A DNA stretch of 64,000 nucleotides from JARRNE01 sp963824085 (GCA_963824085.1 CAWGNT010000014.1:186001-250000), one strand, 5' to 3'. Counted from the stretch's first letter, positions 25,311-34,866 are shown. The notes: a model not told the origin generated them from the sequence alone. A program made the numbers and translations.

Positions 25311-26642
25311 ATGTCATTCGATTCTCTCGGCCTGTCGGCCGAGCTCCTGCGTGCCGTCGGCGAGCAGGGCTACACCGAACCCACCCCGATCCAGCGCAAG
25401 GCGATCCCCGTCATTCTTGCAGGCCGCGACGTCATGGGCGGCGCCCAGACGGGAACCGGCAAGACGGCGGGCTTTACCCTGCCGATGCTGCAGCGGCTGA
25501 GCATGAGCCCGAACTATAAGGGCCGACGACCGGTCCGCGCCCTGGTGCTGACCCCGACCCGCGAGCTGGCGGCCCAGGTAGGCGAAAGCGTGGAGACCTA
25601 CGGCCGCCATCTGCCTCTGAAATCGGCGGTGATCTTCGGCGGGGTCAAGATCAACCCGCAGATAGAAAGACTGCGCCGCGGGGTGGATATCCTGGTGGCA
25701 ACGCCCGGGCGGCTGCTGGATCACGCCGGTCAGAAGACGGTGGATCTGTCGCAGATCGAGATCCTGGTGCTGGACGAGGCCGACCGCATGCTCGACATGG
25801 GCTTCATCCACGATATCCGCCGGGTGCTTGCGCTCTTGCCCGAGAACGGTGCGCGTCAGAACCTGCTCTTCTCCGCCACCTTCTCCGACGAGATCAAGCA
25901 GCTCGCCAACCGCCTGCTCAACCGCCCCGAGCTGATCGAGGTGGGGCGCCGCAACACCACGGCCGAGGGTATTGCACAGACAGTCCATCCGGTGGACAAG
26001 CACCGCAAGCGGGAAATGCTGAGCCACATGATCGGCTCGCGCAATTGGCGTCAAGTACTCGTGTTCACCCGCACGAAGCACGGTGCCAACCGGTTAGCCG
26101 AGCAGCTGGAGCGCGACGGGCTGCGCGCCGCCGCCATCCACGGCAACAAGAGCCAGGGTGCCCGCACGCGCGCCTTGGCCGAGTTCAAGAGCGGCGAGGT
26201 GCGCGTGCTGGTCGCCACCGACATCGCGGCCCGCGGTCTGGATATCGACCAGCTGCCCCACGTCGTGAACTACGAGCTGCCCAACGTGGCGGAGGACTAC
26301 GTGCACCGCATCGGCCGCACGGGACGAGCCGGCAACGAGGGCGAGGCGGTTTCGCTCGTGTGCGTGGACGAGCACCAGTTCCTGCGGGACATCGAGCGGT
26401 TGCTGAAGCGAGAGATCCCCAAGGTCGTTCTCGAAGGCTACGAGCCGGATCCCCGCATCCCCGCGGAGCCGATCCGGAACGGGCGGCAGGACACGCGGCA
26501 TTCTCCACCCCGGAAGCAGTCCGGAAGGGGCGGCCGCGGAACGTCCCATGACCCCCTGGAGAGGTCTCACCATCGGCACCCTGGCTCGCGCCGCTCCCGC
26601 GACATGGCAGCCTCGCGGGGCCGTGGCTTCCGCAATGATTGA
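25311..26642 (+). CDS. rhlE: DEAD-box ATP-dependent RNA helicase (RhlE-like)
   Basis: 443 residues from the ATG at 25311 (MSFDSLGLSAELLRAVGEQG). It carries the Q motif (YTEPTPIQ), motif I AQTGTGKTAGF, Ia PTRELAAQV, GGVKINPQIERLRRGVDILV, motif II VLDEADRMLDMGF, motif III SATF, motif IV VLVFTRTKHGANRLAEQLE, motif V ATDIAARGLDI and motif VI YVHRIGRTGRAG. The basic, low-complexity C terminus (RKQSGRGGRGTSHD) is typical of RhlE. Cytoplasmic RNA remodelling in ribosome maturation or cold adaptation. GGAG about 11 bases upstream. A structured leader precedes it. Confidence 0.95.
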   Translation: MSFDSLGLSAELLRAVGEQGYTEPTPIQRKAIPVILAGRDVMGGAQTGTGKTAGFTLPMLQRLSMSPNYKGRRPVRALVLTPTRELAAQVGESVETYGRHLPLKSAVIFGGVKINPQIERLRRGVDILVATPGRLLDHAGQKTVDLSQIEILVLDEADRMLDMGFIHDIRRVLALLPENGARQNLLFSATFSDEIKQLANRLLNRPELIEVGRRNTTAEGIAQTVHPVDKHRKREMLSHMIGSRNWRQVLVFTRTKHGANRLAEQLERDGLRAAAIHGNKSQGARTRALAEFKSGEVRVLVATDIAARGLDIDQLPHVVNYELPNVAEDYVHRIGRTGRAGNEGEAVSLVCVDEHQFLRDIERLLKREIPKVVLEGYEPDPRIPAEPIRNGRQDTRHSPPRKQSGRGGRGTSHDPLERSHHRHPGSRRSRDMAASRGRGFRND

Positions 26643-27183
26643 CGCTTGGCTGCGCCTCTATGCGGAGCCGAGCCGCTCGGAAAGGCCACAGATGTCCTGA
26701 TAGGGGCGTCCGGAGCCAATGAGCGACGGCTACAGCGCCCACCCCTGGCGGCCGCGCTGTCTTGCTCACCTCACGCGCACGGCGTGCGGCCTACCGCAGA
26801 GCCTCGACAACCCGGCTCAGTGCTTCGGCGCGCAAGTATCAAGACGCTGTCACGCCAAGATCCAGTCGTTCGTCCGTGCCATCCGTCACCGGCTGATCGC
26901 CCCGCGCATCAGCCACGGAAGCTGCACGACGCAACGCTCCCTCAGCAGTTCTTCACCACGCCGGGCAGATTGACGCCCCCTCCCCACTTTCCTATGGTGC
27001 CAGTGGGGCCTTTCCGGCTCGGCGCCCATCGAGGTCACCGCCCGCGTGGCGTTCGACGGCCGGGCGCCTGCCGTGGGGGAACGGCAGAACGCGGCGAGGT
27101 TGGCCCCCCCTGTATGGACGTGACGTCCGCCGCCTGCAGTCCGTGGATAAAAAACTGTTGAGCTAATTGAGAGAAACCTTCGT
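26643..27183. other. Intergenic, nothing recognised
   Basis: About 540 bases. Overlapping frames on both strands have arginine- and proline-rich translations without domains. It should hold the promoter of the next gene. No RNA or repeat recognised. Confidence 0.4.
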
Positions 27184-27882
27184 ATGAACATGCAACCGAT
27201 CTCCGACGGGTCCCGATCTCCAACAGCTAAACCAGACCGTAGCCAGCCTCGCGGAGGCACTGGCCGAAGCGAGCGGCGGCACGCGCTTCTGGCGCGCACG
27301 GTCCGCTGGAGTGTCCTCGGTATGATCGCCGTGCTTGTGTTTGGGGGCTTTTTGCTCACCGGCTCCGCCGGCATCGCGCAAGCCCAGAATCCGAACGGAT
27401 TCCCCCAGGCGACGACGGCCGTGGAGGCATTAAACAACATCAACGCCAATCTGATGGTCATGGGGGAGTTGGGAAAGACGCTGCAACAGCTCACGCCTGC
27501 CATCAAGCAAGCGGTCATGAGCAATCCGGACGTGAACCGGTACGTGCAGGATTACTTCAAGAAAAACAACCTCCACCCAAGTCCCGAGGAGCAGGAGGCG
27601 TATGCCACGCAGGCCGTGGTGCAGAGCGTCGTGCGGACCTTCGTCGACGCCGTCGTGCTCATGCAGCGCATCCGCGACGACTCCAACGCCTTCCGCGACT
27701 ACGTCACGGGCCCGGAGGACGTGCTGCGCGGCGTGGAGAAGCAGCTCCAGGTCATGAATGTGGCCATGGCATCCATCCCCACCATGGCGGTCCAGATGGA
27801 TCTGATGAATCACAACATGGCGTCCATGACCTACAGCATGGGCTCCACCATGGGCCGTATGGGCAAGTGGATGCCTTGGTAG
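27184..27882 (+). CDS. Secreted or membrane-anchored helical protein of unknown function
   Basis: 232 residues. A hydrophilic N terminus of about 40 residues precedes a hydrophobic segment (WSVLGMIAVLVFGGFLLTGS, then AGIAQAQN, a possible signal-peptidase site). The mature part is helical, including AVEALNNINANLMVMGELGK and VRTFVDAVVLMQRIRDDSNA, and ends methionine-rich (MNHNMASMTYSMGSTMGRMG). The Met-rich tail could bind metal (Cu) but no family supports that. Unrecognised. Last gene before the accessory island. Confidence 0.6.
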   Translation: MNMQPISDGSRSPTAKPDRSQPRGGTGRSERRHALLARTVRWSVLGMIAVLVFGGFLLTGSAGIAQAQNPNGFPQATTAVEALNNINANLMVMGELGKTLQQLTPAIKQAVMSNPDVNRYVQDYFKKNNLHPSPEEQEAYATQAVVQSVVRTFVDAVVLMQRIRDDSNAFRDYVTGPEDVLRGVEKQLQVMNVAMASIPTMAVQMDLMNHNMASMTYSMGSTMGRMGKWMPW

Positions 27883-27999
27883 CGTGGGGTAGCGGCCGAG
27901 CGGCTGTAACCGCGTGAGAGGGCCCTAATGGACCAAAGGTGTCGTCGCGCGCCTTGACAAGGCTCGCGCGCACCTCAGCGTGGCGGCACTTGTTTCAGA

Positions 28000-30900
28000 T
28001 CAGAGGCATTGGCCGTTCCTCACGTCGGACGCGCCGGAGCTGTGACCCTCAAGGCCAAGGAAATGTGCGCAACCTTGCGCGTCGCCAGCGACAAACAGTC
28101 TGCCGTCATCACTCCCTGCCACTGCAGCCACTGCTGAATCGGTTGCGAAGGACGCGACGGGCGTCATCTCGGGAAAACGCCAGACCTTCACGTAACGGTC
28201 GTAACCCGCTGAGATGAACAGCCCAGCCTTTGGGAGGATCTGCAGACTCCGGACACGCTCGGCGTGCGCGTCGATTGTCTTGAGCACCTCGCAGGCTGGG
28301 AAGGTCCATAATCGAATGGTGCCGTCGCTGCCGCCGGAAAGCAGGTGGCGCGCCTCCGGTGAGATCGCACCAGCGGTAATACCCCCACTGTGAGCCGGGA
28401 GACTCTTGAAACATTTCAGCCGCGCCAGATCCCACACGCTGAGCGTGCCGTCGATCGACCCGGTGACCGCCACCCTCCCCCGCCGCGTCACCGCGACAAA
28501 GGTGATGGCGCGACGGTGCGCATCCCAGCGCCGCTCGATGCGCATGTGCTCGAGATTCCAGAGAAAAGCCGCGCCGTCGAGTGAGCCACTGAGGGCAAAC
28601 GTGCCGGTCGCCGTGAGGGCAAGCACATTGATCGCATCGCCGGGTCCCCGCAACTCCTCCACCGCATCGCTCGCCAAGTGCCACACCCGAAGTGTGTGAT
28701 CGTGGGAACCAGACACGATTCGGCCCAAGGCCGTGTCCAGCGCGACCGTACTCACGACGTCATGATGACCCTTTAGCTCGCGGGTCACGCGTCCGCAGGC
28801 CGGGTCCCACACCCGCAGCATGTGATCCTGTCCCGCCGTCACCGCAAGCGATCCGTCTGGGGCTAGTGCGACAGCATGAATCCAGCCGTCGTGCTGTTGT
28901 GTCGGCGCGCGGACCTCCCCCGCGTCCAATTGCCAAACGCGAACACTGGCGTCCCTCCCTCCCGAGACAACGTAGCGGCCGTCGGGCATGAACGCAACGG
29001 CGTTCACCGCATCTGCGTGACCCTGCAGCGTGCGAAGAAGGTCGCCACTCAACAGATCCCACGCCTTTACTGTCCGATCATGAGACCCCGACAGCGCATA
29101 GCGGCCATCCGCCGAGAGCGTCACGGCGTAGACTCGATGCGTATGTCCCACAAGCGTGCCGCGCAGCCTCCCCGCGGGCAGTTCCCACAGGCGGACTACG
29201 CCATCCGCGGCACCTGTCAAACCGAGCTTTCCGTCTGCCGACAGCGCTACGGCATAGACGACCCCCTCGTTCAGGGCATAAAGCGTGTCGACCAATTCAC
29301 CCGTTTCGAGATTCCAGAGGTGTGCCGCCTTGTCATAACCACCCGACAGGCCGATGCTGCCATCGGGGGTGATGGCGACCGATGCGATCGCAAGCCGGTG
29401 TCCGCGCAGGGCCAGCACCTGCTCGCCGGTTCCCACGTCCCACACGCCGAGCGTGCCCTTCTTGGTGCCAATCAGGAGCCGCTCGCCACTGGGAGAGGCC
29501 GCCATGGAGAAGACCCCTTCGGGAACCTCCACTATGCGAACCGGCGCTGGCGCGGCAGCATGCTCCCACACTGCGAACCCGTGTGGGCCGCCGATGATCA
29601 ATCTGCCGTCGGACAGGGGGGCCACCACAGTGCCCATTGCGGCGGAAGACAGCCCCGGTAGCTCGCGCTCGCCTTCGGGCGCCGGGCCGTCCACCTGAGT
29701 CCCGCTCCCGGTGTCCCAGAGGACAAGGCGCCCACCCTCGACACCCGCGTATATGCGGTCGCCCGCCGGCGAAAGGGCGAGGTCGACGACGGGGCCAGGC
29801 GCAACCAGGGTGCGTAACAACGCTCCGCCGGGGCCACTCAAACTCGCCACCATGGGACGCAGCCACACATGGCCAGCCCCCACAGCAACCCCCTCAAGGC
29901 TCGCGCGAAAGGACGGGGGTATGTCGGGCAGGCGTGCGAGAAGCTGCGGAACGATCTGCGACGGGTCGCGGACCAGAGCATGGGAAGCAAGACGCAAGAC
30001 TTTGCCCAGCCGGTCGAGCGTGGGATTGGGCGACGCCCACCGAAAATCGTCGAGCATGGCGTAAATGCCACTCACTCGGAGCTTGGCCGCAAGCCACGAA
30101 GCATCGCCGAGAAGTGCGTCGATCTCCGCCTTGCGCCCAGCGCCTTCCATGTGATGCAGCACCCATCGCCAAGCGTACGCGTGCGGCAATCGGTGAAGAT
30201 CGCCCCAGGCGCGAAGCAGCGATGCGTGTGCGGCTCGTCCGCCGTCAGAGAGCCGCATCGCGAGGTAAGCTCGCATAACGTCGTGCATGCTGACCATTCC
30301 GAGCTTCAGATCGAAAGCCAGGAGTGAAGCGTTGTCGAGCCGGCCCAGGGTGTCCTCGGTGTCGAAAGGGTCGAGGCCCCAAAGCTCCCCCACAACCGCA
30401 ATCGGCACGTCAACGTCCTCCGGGAAGATCGCCAGCTCGATACAGCGCTCGCGGTCCGATGGCGAAAGCTGCTCCAGCCCGAGATCAATGGTTGCCGCCA
30501 CCGCCCCACGCCGGTCAGCGTCGCTCGCACGGTCGAAAGCGGTGATGCCGCGGCGGTCGAGCGCCTTACCGACGTATACGAGTGCTCCAGCGATGCTGTC
30601 GCCACGTTCGATGCGCTGACGCATCGCGCCCGCCGCGAGCTTGAGGAGCAACGGCCACTCGCCCAGCCGATGCGCAAGCCGCCGGAACGGCTCAAGCGCG
30701 GTGGGACCCTCGGGCAGCCGCGCCACTAGCAGCGACACCGCCTCTTCCGGCTTCATCTCGTCAACGTCGACCCGCGCCGCCTCCGAGGCAACCGGCGCCT
30801 GTCGTGTGGTGACGAGGCGGGCGCAGCTGGGTCCGCCCCGGCAGAAGGGTCGCAGGTGGGCCGGGTCCCAGACATCGTCGACGACAATCAGGCAGGTGCG

Positions 30901-31656
30901 GTTCGCGAGCTTCTCCGCGAGCGCCTGTGCTGCGTCTTCCACGCTGATGAAGCTCGGACGCTCACCGGTAAGTGCTGCATAAAGGCGGGTAAGCTCCCCC
31001 TGCACGTTTGGCGTCTGACCCAGCGTCGCCCACAACACGCCATCGTCAAATGCCGTAACGACGTCGTCGTCGTGGCTGAGCGCCGCGGCCAGTGTCGTCT
31101 TCCCGAAGCCCCCCGCGCCAGCAAGCGCGGTGGTGATCGCCACGGCATCGCGGTGCTCTCGCGTCAACAAGAGCCGCTTGAGCGCCTCGAGCTCGTCGGG
31201 GCGCGACACGAAGTCGGTGGGTAACGGAGGCGCCATGAAGGGCACGCGGGCTGGTTGCGGGCCGCGACGCAGATGGGCGACGAAGGACTCCCACTGCACC
31301 TGCAGGTCGTAACAGTGGACCCTCGCCATCCACCGCGGGACGTTCGCGGCCCCCGGATCAAAGCCTGGCCCCTTGACCGGGTATACGGCAACGCCGTTCT
31401 GCCGCGCAGCGCGCCATTCCCGGCGCGTCACCTCAGAGGCCAGCGCCGCGGGCGTCATCACGATCACCAGAACCTCGACGCATTCGAGCGCTTGCTCGAT
31501 CTGGCGCCACCAACCGACACCGCCCTCGATCTCCGGGCGATCCTGCCACACGCGCAGCTCGGGCGCGGACTCCGCAAGCCGCGTCCGAAACGCGTTGGCG
31601 AAGGCTTCCCCGTCGCGTCGCGCGTAGGAGATGAATACGCCAGATTTGCTCGGCAT
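28000..31656 (-). CDS. TIR-NB-ARC-WD40 NLR-like conflict protein
   Basis: 1218 residues, intact. TIR domain at about 1-130 (SGVFISYARRDGEAFANAFR; candidate catalytic Glu80 in SEVTRREW). NB-ARC STAND ATPase at about 150-470, with P-loop GAGGFGKTTLAAAL (180-193), Walker B CLIVVDDVWDPAHL, sensor-like RLVTTRQAP, GLP-like EWPLLLKLAAGA and MHD motif MVSMHDVMRAYLAM. C-terminal WD40 propeller repeats run from about residue 600 to 1210 (many units of the GSHDHTLRVWHLASD type). The architecture is that of Apaf-1/plant NLR-like proteins. It probably senses a trigger via WD40, oligomerises via NB-ARC and activates TIR NADase. It opens the island; no partner gene on its strand. Confidence 0.93.
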   Translation of the reverse strand: MPSKSGVFISYARRDGEAFANAFRTRLAESAPELRVWQDRPEIEGGVGWWRQIEQALECVEVLVIVMTPAALASEVTRREWRAARQNGVAVYPVKGPGFDPGAANVPRWMARVHCYDLQVQWESFVAHLRRGPQPARVPFMAPPLPTDFVSRPDELEALKRLLLTREHRDAVAITTALAGAGGFGKTTLAAALSHDDDVVTAFDDGVLWATLGQTPNVQGELTRLYAALTGERPSFISVEDAAQALAEKLANRTCLIVVDDVWDPAHLRPFCRGGPSCARLVTTRQAPVASEAARVDVDEMKPEEAVSLLVARLPEGPTALEPFRRLAHRLGEWPLLLKLAAGAMRQRIERGDSIAGALVYVGKALDRRGITAFDRASDADRRGAVAATIDLGLEQLSPSDRERCIELAIFPEDVDVPIAVVGELWGLDPFDTEDTLGRLDNASLLAFDLKLGMVSMHDVMRAYLAMRLSDGGRAAHASLLRAWGDLHRLPHAYAWRWVLHHMEGAGRKAEIDALLGDASWLAAKLRVSGIYAMLDDFRWASPNPTLDRLGKVLRLASHALVRDPSQIVPQLLARLPDIPPSFRASLEGVAVGAGHVWLRPMVASLSGPGGALLRTLVAPGPVVDLALSPAGDRIYAGVEGGRLVLWDTGSGTQVDGPAPEGERELPGLSSAAMGTVVAPLSDGRLIIGGPHGFAVWEHAAAPAPVRIVEVPEGVFSMAASPSGERLLIGTKKGTLGVWDVGTGEQVLALRGHRLAIASVAITPDGSIGLSGGYDKAAHLWNLETGELVDTLYALNEGVVYAVALSADGKLGLTGAADGVVRLWELPAGRLRGTLVGHTHRVYAVTLSADGRYALSGSHDRTVKAWDLLSGDLLRTLQGHADAVNAVAFMPDGRYVVSGGRDASVRVWQLDAGEVRAPTQQHDGWIHAVALAPDGSLAVTAGQDHMLRVWDPACGRVTRELKGHHDVVSTVALDTALGRIVSGSHDHTLRVWHLASDAVEELRGPGDAINVLALTATGTFALSGSLDGAAFLWNLEHMRIERRWDAHRRAITFVAVTRRGRVAVTGSIDGTLSVWDLARLKCFKSLPAHSGGITAGAISPEARHLLSGGSDGTIRLWTFPACEVLKTIDAHAERVRSLQILPKAGLFISAGYDRYVKVWRFPEMTPVASFATDSAVAAVAGSDDGRLFVAGDAQGCAHFLGLEGHSSGASDVRNGQCL

Positions 31657-32291
31657 ACGTAGGTCGCGAGGTTACCAACCAGATGACAAGGATAAAACGA
31701 GCAGCGCCTATCCTGCCGAGATTCCTCGAAGCCGGTGCACTGACGTGGCCCGAACGAATCAAGGGTGATGCGGCGTCCCCCAATCAACCATAAAGCTTAC
31801 CGCAGTGCGTCCCGGCTCCAACTTGTGTCTCGCGGTCTGGATGACCTTACACAATCAGCCGCCATCGCGACTGGGCTGAATTGGTTTAGCCGTTGTTTCC
31901 AGACTAGGCTGGCCTCCCAAGAGCGCTGGACAGGCCGACGAGACAGTCCGTCCCCATAGGTTATTCTGCTACGTAGCAGAGGTTTCGATACCGTTACTTG
32001 ACGCGCCTCTGATTTTTGGGCGCGGGCGGGGCGGAAACAGTTTCTCTTGTAGGGTGGGTCAAGCGCAGCGGACCCACCAAGCGGCTGGTGGAACCGCTAC
32101 GCTCGTTCCACCCTACCTTCGATGTCAGCGCTGAAAAAAGCGGCGTCGGGATTTCTCCTCCGTGCACGAGCGCCACTCCTCCGGAGTCAAATCTCTGCCC
32201 GCCGTCCGGCATGCGACTAATCGTGCGAGAAGCGAGACACTGGCCAGCCCTCAGGGCACGCCCAAGGGTAAAGAGGAGAAAGCGCGACGGC
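31657..32291. other. Intergenic with a REP family 1 pair; no gene
   Basis: About 635 bases between two leftward TIR genes. The only structure seen is the inverted REP pair at 32049-32117. Open frames across it translate the repeat itself. Confidence 0.5.
32049..32117. repeat. REP family 1, inverted pair (BIME-like)
   Basis: GTAGGGTGGGTCAAGCGCAG followed by CGGACCCACC, a short spacer, then the inverted copy GGTGGAACCGCTACGCTCG and TTCCACCCTACC. Same family as the elements around RAYT 1 at 33.7-34.9 kb. Confidence 0.8.
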
Positions 32292-33524
32292 TCAGAGATC
32301 CTGGGCAAGGCGGAAGCCGAGGAAGTTATGCCGGTAATCGGTGCCGTACCTGAAGCGCAGGGCCGAACGGAGGTCCCCCGGTACGTCGAACCAGGAGCCG
32401 CCGCGCACCACACGCCGTTCGCAGTCACCACCAGCCTCAGCTCCCCAGGCCGATCCGTCAGTAGGTGCGCCCTCGTAGCTGTCGTGCCAGCAATCCTGTA
32501 CCCACTCCCAAATGTTGCCGTGAACGTCGCATAGGCCCCAGGGGTTCGGTGCTTTCTCGCCCACCGGATGCGTCTTCCCGCTGGCGTTCGCTGCATACCA
32601 GGCGTACCTGTCCAAATCGCCGTCATCGCTGCCGCAAGACCAGACCGTCATCGTCCCTGCACGCGCTGCGTACTCCCACTCCGCCTCCGTCGGCAGCCGG
32701 TAGCGCTTGCCGGCCCGCTCGGACAGCCATTGGGCGTAGGCCGTCGCGTCATCCCAAGAGACGTTGATTGCCGGCCGCCGTCCGCGGCCCCAGCCCGAAT
32801 CGTTAGGCAGCTTGCGACCCGTGGACTTGGCGAAGGCGTCGTACTCGTCGAAGGTAGTCGCATACCTGCTGAGGGCGAAGGGTCGCGCGATGCGGACGTC
32901 GTGCTGCGGACATTCGTTCTTGTGCCCGGCTTCGCTTTTGGCGTTTCCCATCAAAAATGTGCCCGGCTCGATCCGGACCATCTCGGGCTCGGCAAGGTCC
33001 GCGTCCTGGGCCTTGCGGGTGGTTGATCGGCCGGCCCGCGATCTCGACGGCCGCGTTAGCGTGGCGGATTGAGGGCGCGTCGCCCGCGCGGTGGTTTGCA
33101 CCTCGAGTGCGGTCTGCGCGGCCTGTGTCGCCGGTGGCCCGGTGAGCTGGGAGACATCCTCGATCAGCCGCAGGAACCGCGGATCGTCCCCCGACCCTTG
33201 CCAGCCCTCTAGGTCCAATCCCTGAACGTGGCGAAACAGCAGGGGCGCCTTCACCACGTCCAGAAACACGGGGATCAGCTTGTGCTGCTCCAGGGCCTCC
33301 CCGGCCTCGGCACGGACCCAGTGTGATCTCACCGAGGCATCGCTCCAGACCACGAGCACGCAGCGCGCCGCCGCGATCTCCGCCTCGATCATCTCGTCGA
33401 AACGCAGTCCGGCACGCATCCGGGTGTCCCACCACAGCGACCAGCCCAAGGCCTCAAGGGACTCGGCGAGCGGCTTGACCCGCGCCCAGTCCTCCCGGGC
33501 GTAGCTCAAGAAGATGTCTGCCAC
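32292..33524 (-). CDS. TIR-FGE receptor-like protein 1 (DGR1-type variable tail)
   Basis: 410 residues, intact. N-terminal TIR (MADIFLSYAREDWARVKPLA; Glu in SHWVRAEAGEALEQHK) at about 1-130 and a low-complexity linker at about 130-185. The C-terminal formylglycine-generating-enzyme/SUMF1-like domain at about 185-410 has EPEMVRIEPGTFLMGN, NVSWDDATAYAQWLSERAGK, YRLPTEAEWEYAARAGT, PNPWGLCDVHGNIWEWVQDC and VVRGGSW. FGE-like domains in such proteins are C-type-lectin folds used for binding rather than catalysis. The last 36 residues show the DGR variable pattern ending LGFRLAQDL. TIR is the probable effector (NADase). Confidence 0.92.
   Translation of the reverse strand: MADIFLSYAREDWARVKPLAESLEALGWSLWWDTRMRAGLRFDEMIEAEIAAARCVLVVWSDASVRSHWVRAEAGEALEQHKLIPVFLDVVKAPLLFRHVQGLDLEGWQGSGDDPRFLRLIEDVSQLTGPPATQAAQTALEVQTTARATRPQSATLTRPSRSRAGRSTTRKAQDADLAEPEMVRIEPGTFLMGNAKSEAGHKNECPQHDVRIARPFALSRYATTFDEYDAFAKSTGRKLPNDSGWGRGRRPAINVSWDDATAYAQWLSERAGKRYRLPTEAEWEYAARAGTMTVWSCGSDDGDLDRYAWYAANASGKTHPVGEKAPNPWGLCDVHGNIWEWVQDCWHDSYEGAPTDGSAWGAEAGGDCERRVVRGGSWFDVPGDLRSALRFRYGTDYRHNFLGFRLAQDL
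32322..32390 (-). other. Variable repeat core of TIR-FGE 1 (VR1a)
   Basis: 23 codons between GGSW and LGFRLAQDL (F D V P G D L R S A L R F R Y G T D Y R H N F). Invariant residues P, LRSA, R, RY, T, R align exactly with VR1b at 35008-35077, while the positions between them differ. This is the spacing expected if the source template had Asn codons there. Confidence 0.7.
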
Positions 33525-33684
33525 GAGCGGTTCAGTCCTTTTCGGCAGCGTTTGTGAAAGCGGCGGGACGTTCGGCTGTGCCTACCAGCCCCGCCGCCTG
33601 CCGTCCCGGGCCCGCTATTCGGCGCTCCCCTCCCTGCGAGACCGGCAAACGGGCTCATGGACATCCGACCACCGCCGTCCCCTC

Positions 33685-33773
33685 GTAGGGTGGAACAAAC
33701 GCAGCGGTTCCACCAATCCCCTCGCAGCCAGCGCGCAACCCGTAGGGTGGAACAAGCGAAGCGGTTCCACCAA
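33685..33773 (+). repeat. Two REP family 1 elements, direct orientation
   Basis: GTAGGGTGGAACAAACGCAG plus CGGTTCCACC at 33685-33716, and GTAGGGTGGAACAAGCGAAG plus CGGTTCCACC at 33742-33773. The second lies 15 bases beyond the 3' end of RAYT 1. Confidence 0.85.
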
Positions 33774-33787
33774 TTCCCCCAATCCCC

Positions 33788-34307
33788 TCACTCGAAATCC
33801 ATACCGCGCAAATGCGGCGGGTCAATCTCTCCCCACCCAGGCGGATACCAACCGCACCGCACGGCCCGTTCGAACGAGCTCCAACGCCAGTCCCCCGGCC
33901 GCCTCACATACCCGTGCTTCACCGGGTTGTAATGGACATAATCGACGTGATTCCGCCAATCCTCCTCGTCTCGGATCGTATGCTCCCAGAAGCGCCGCTG
34001 CCAAACGAGTTTCTCGCCCCGGCGGTTGGTGGCAGATGAGATGCCGGATGCGACGATAGTGCTTGATCAACCGCCAGCGCAGCGAATAATCCGTGTCACC
34101 ATCAGGGAGCCGCCACACCGCATGCAGATGGTCAGGGAGAATCACGATCGCATCGATACGGAATGGGTGTTTCTCCAAGGTGCGGCGGAAACCTTCTTTG
34201 AGGCGCTCGACGTTGCGTTCCTCGGCGAACAACGGTCGCCGGTCGTGGGTGACCAGGGTGAAGAAATAGCATCCGCCAGGGACGTATGCTCGGCGGTAAT
34301 CGCTCAT
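33788..34307 (-). CDS. REP-associated tyrosine transposase 1 (RAYT, Y1/HUH family), frameshifted
   Basis: The start at 34307 reads MSDYRRAYVPGGCYFFTLVT, then RPLFAEERNVERLKEGFRRT and DAIVILPDHLHAVWRLPDGD, with the HxH pair of the HUH motif (PDHLHAVW) and SLRWRLIKHYR. A slip near 34040 is needed to continue into the family end (HVDYVHYNPVKHGYVRR then WRWSSFERAV), finishing GMDFE-stop at 33788. It is bracketed by REP elements of one family in inverted orientation (33742-33773 and 34316-34347), which are presumably its substrates. The insertion cuts the DGR1 reverse transcriptase. Confidence 0.85.
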
Positions 34308-34315
34308 GGGGATGT

Positions 34316-34347
34316 TTGGTGGAACCGCTTCGCTTGTTCCACCCTAC
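34316..34347 (-). repeat. REP family 1 element, inverted, at the RT1 breakpoint
   Basis: TTGGTGGAACCGCTTCGCTT then GTTCCACCCTAC, the inverted counterpart of 33742-33773. It lies directly between the RAYT 1 start and the truncated end of the DGR1 RT. Confidence 0.85.
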
Positions 34348-34349
34348 GA

Positions 34350-34481
34350 TCCCTCTCCAAGTCGAGGGCAAAACGGGCCACGCCGGGGCTGCGGGCCTTG
34401 CCGCGGCGGGCCTTGCGGTAGGCGAGCAGCAGGTTCTCGAAGCTCACCACCTGGGGCCAGATGCCGCCGAGGCGTTTCATG
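34350..34481 (-). pseudogene. DGR1 reverse transcriptase, N-terminal stub
   Basis: The minus strand from the ATG at 34479-34481 reads MKRLGGIWPQVVSFENLLLA, then YRKARRGKARSPGVARFALD and LERD, after which it enters the REP element. SFENLLLAYRKARRGK is the characteristic start of DGR-type reverse transcriptases. No RT catalytic region (YxDD) follows on this side or beyond the RAYT, so only about 43 codons remain. The ATG overlaps the avd1 stop (ATGA), the usual avd-RT coupling. Confidence 0.85.
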
Positions 34482-34835
34482 GGGCCTCGCCGCCCGCGCG
34501 GCTGCCGCGCAGCCAGCCGCCGATCTGCCGTCCCAGGTCGTCCATCAGCTCCGGCCCCATGGGCATAGCGCCGGGTCGGAGACCGCCTGCAGCTCATGGG
34601 CGAGCCGCCACAGGTGGCGGGCCAGCTCCAGGCGCAGGTTCGCCCGCTGCAGGGCCGGCTGCTTGGCGCGGGTGTAGGCGGCCTCCAGGAGCAGCTCCAG
34701 CACGTCGAGCAGGGCCTGCTCCAGCCGCTCGCCGAGGGTGAAGCGGCGCAGGCGGGGGAACTTGTCGAGCTGGGGGATGAGCCAGGCAATCAGCTCATGG
34801 CAGGCCTGGACGGCCTGTGGTGTGCGGTCTGTCAT
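34478..34835 (-). pseudogene. DGR1 accessory variability determinant (Avd-like four-helix protein), two frame slips
   Basis: The start at 34835 reads MTDRTPQAVQACHELIAWLI, then LDKFPRLRRFTLGERLEQAL, LDVLELLLEAAYTR and RANLRLELARHLWRLAHELQ, the bAvd four-helix-bundle pattern (FP-R-RFTLGERL). Near 34555-34575 two one-base slips are needed to read RRYAHGA, LMDDLGRQIGGWLRGS and AGGEAP-stop at 34478. Avd forms a basic pentamer that binds RT and template RNA in DGRs. The RT it served is truncated, so this copy is probably inactive unless it serves DGR2 in trans. Confidence 0.8.
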
Positions 34836-34866
34836 CAGCGTTTCATCGCAGGTCCCGTCGCGTCGC

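Noticed and set aside
32000..33800. Template repeat for DGR1
   Set aside because: No AAC-rich copy of the LGFRLAQDL tail was found in the window.
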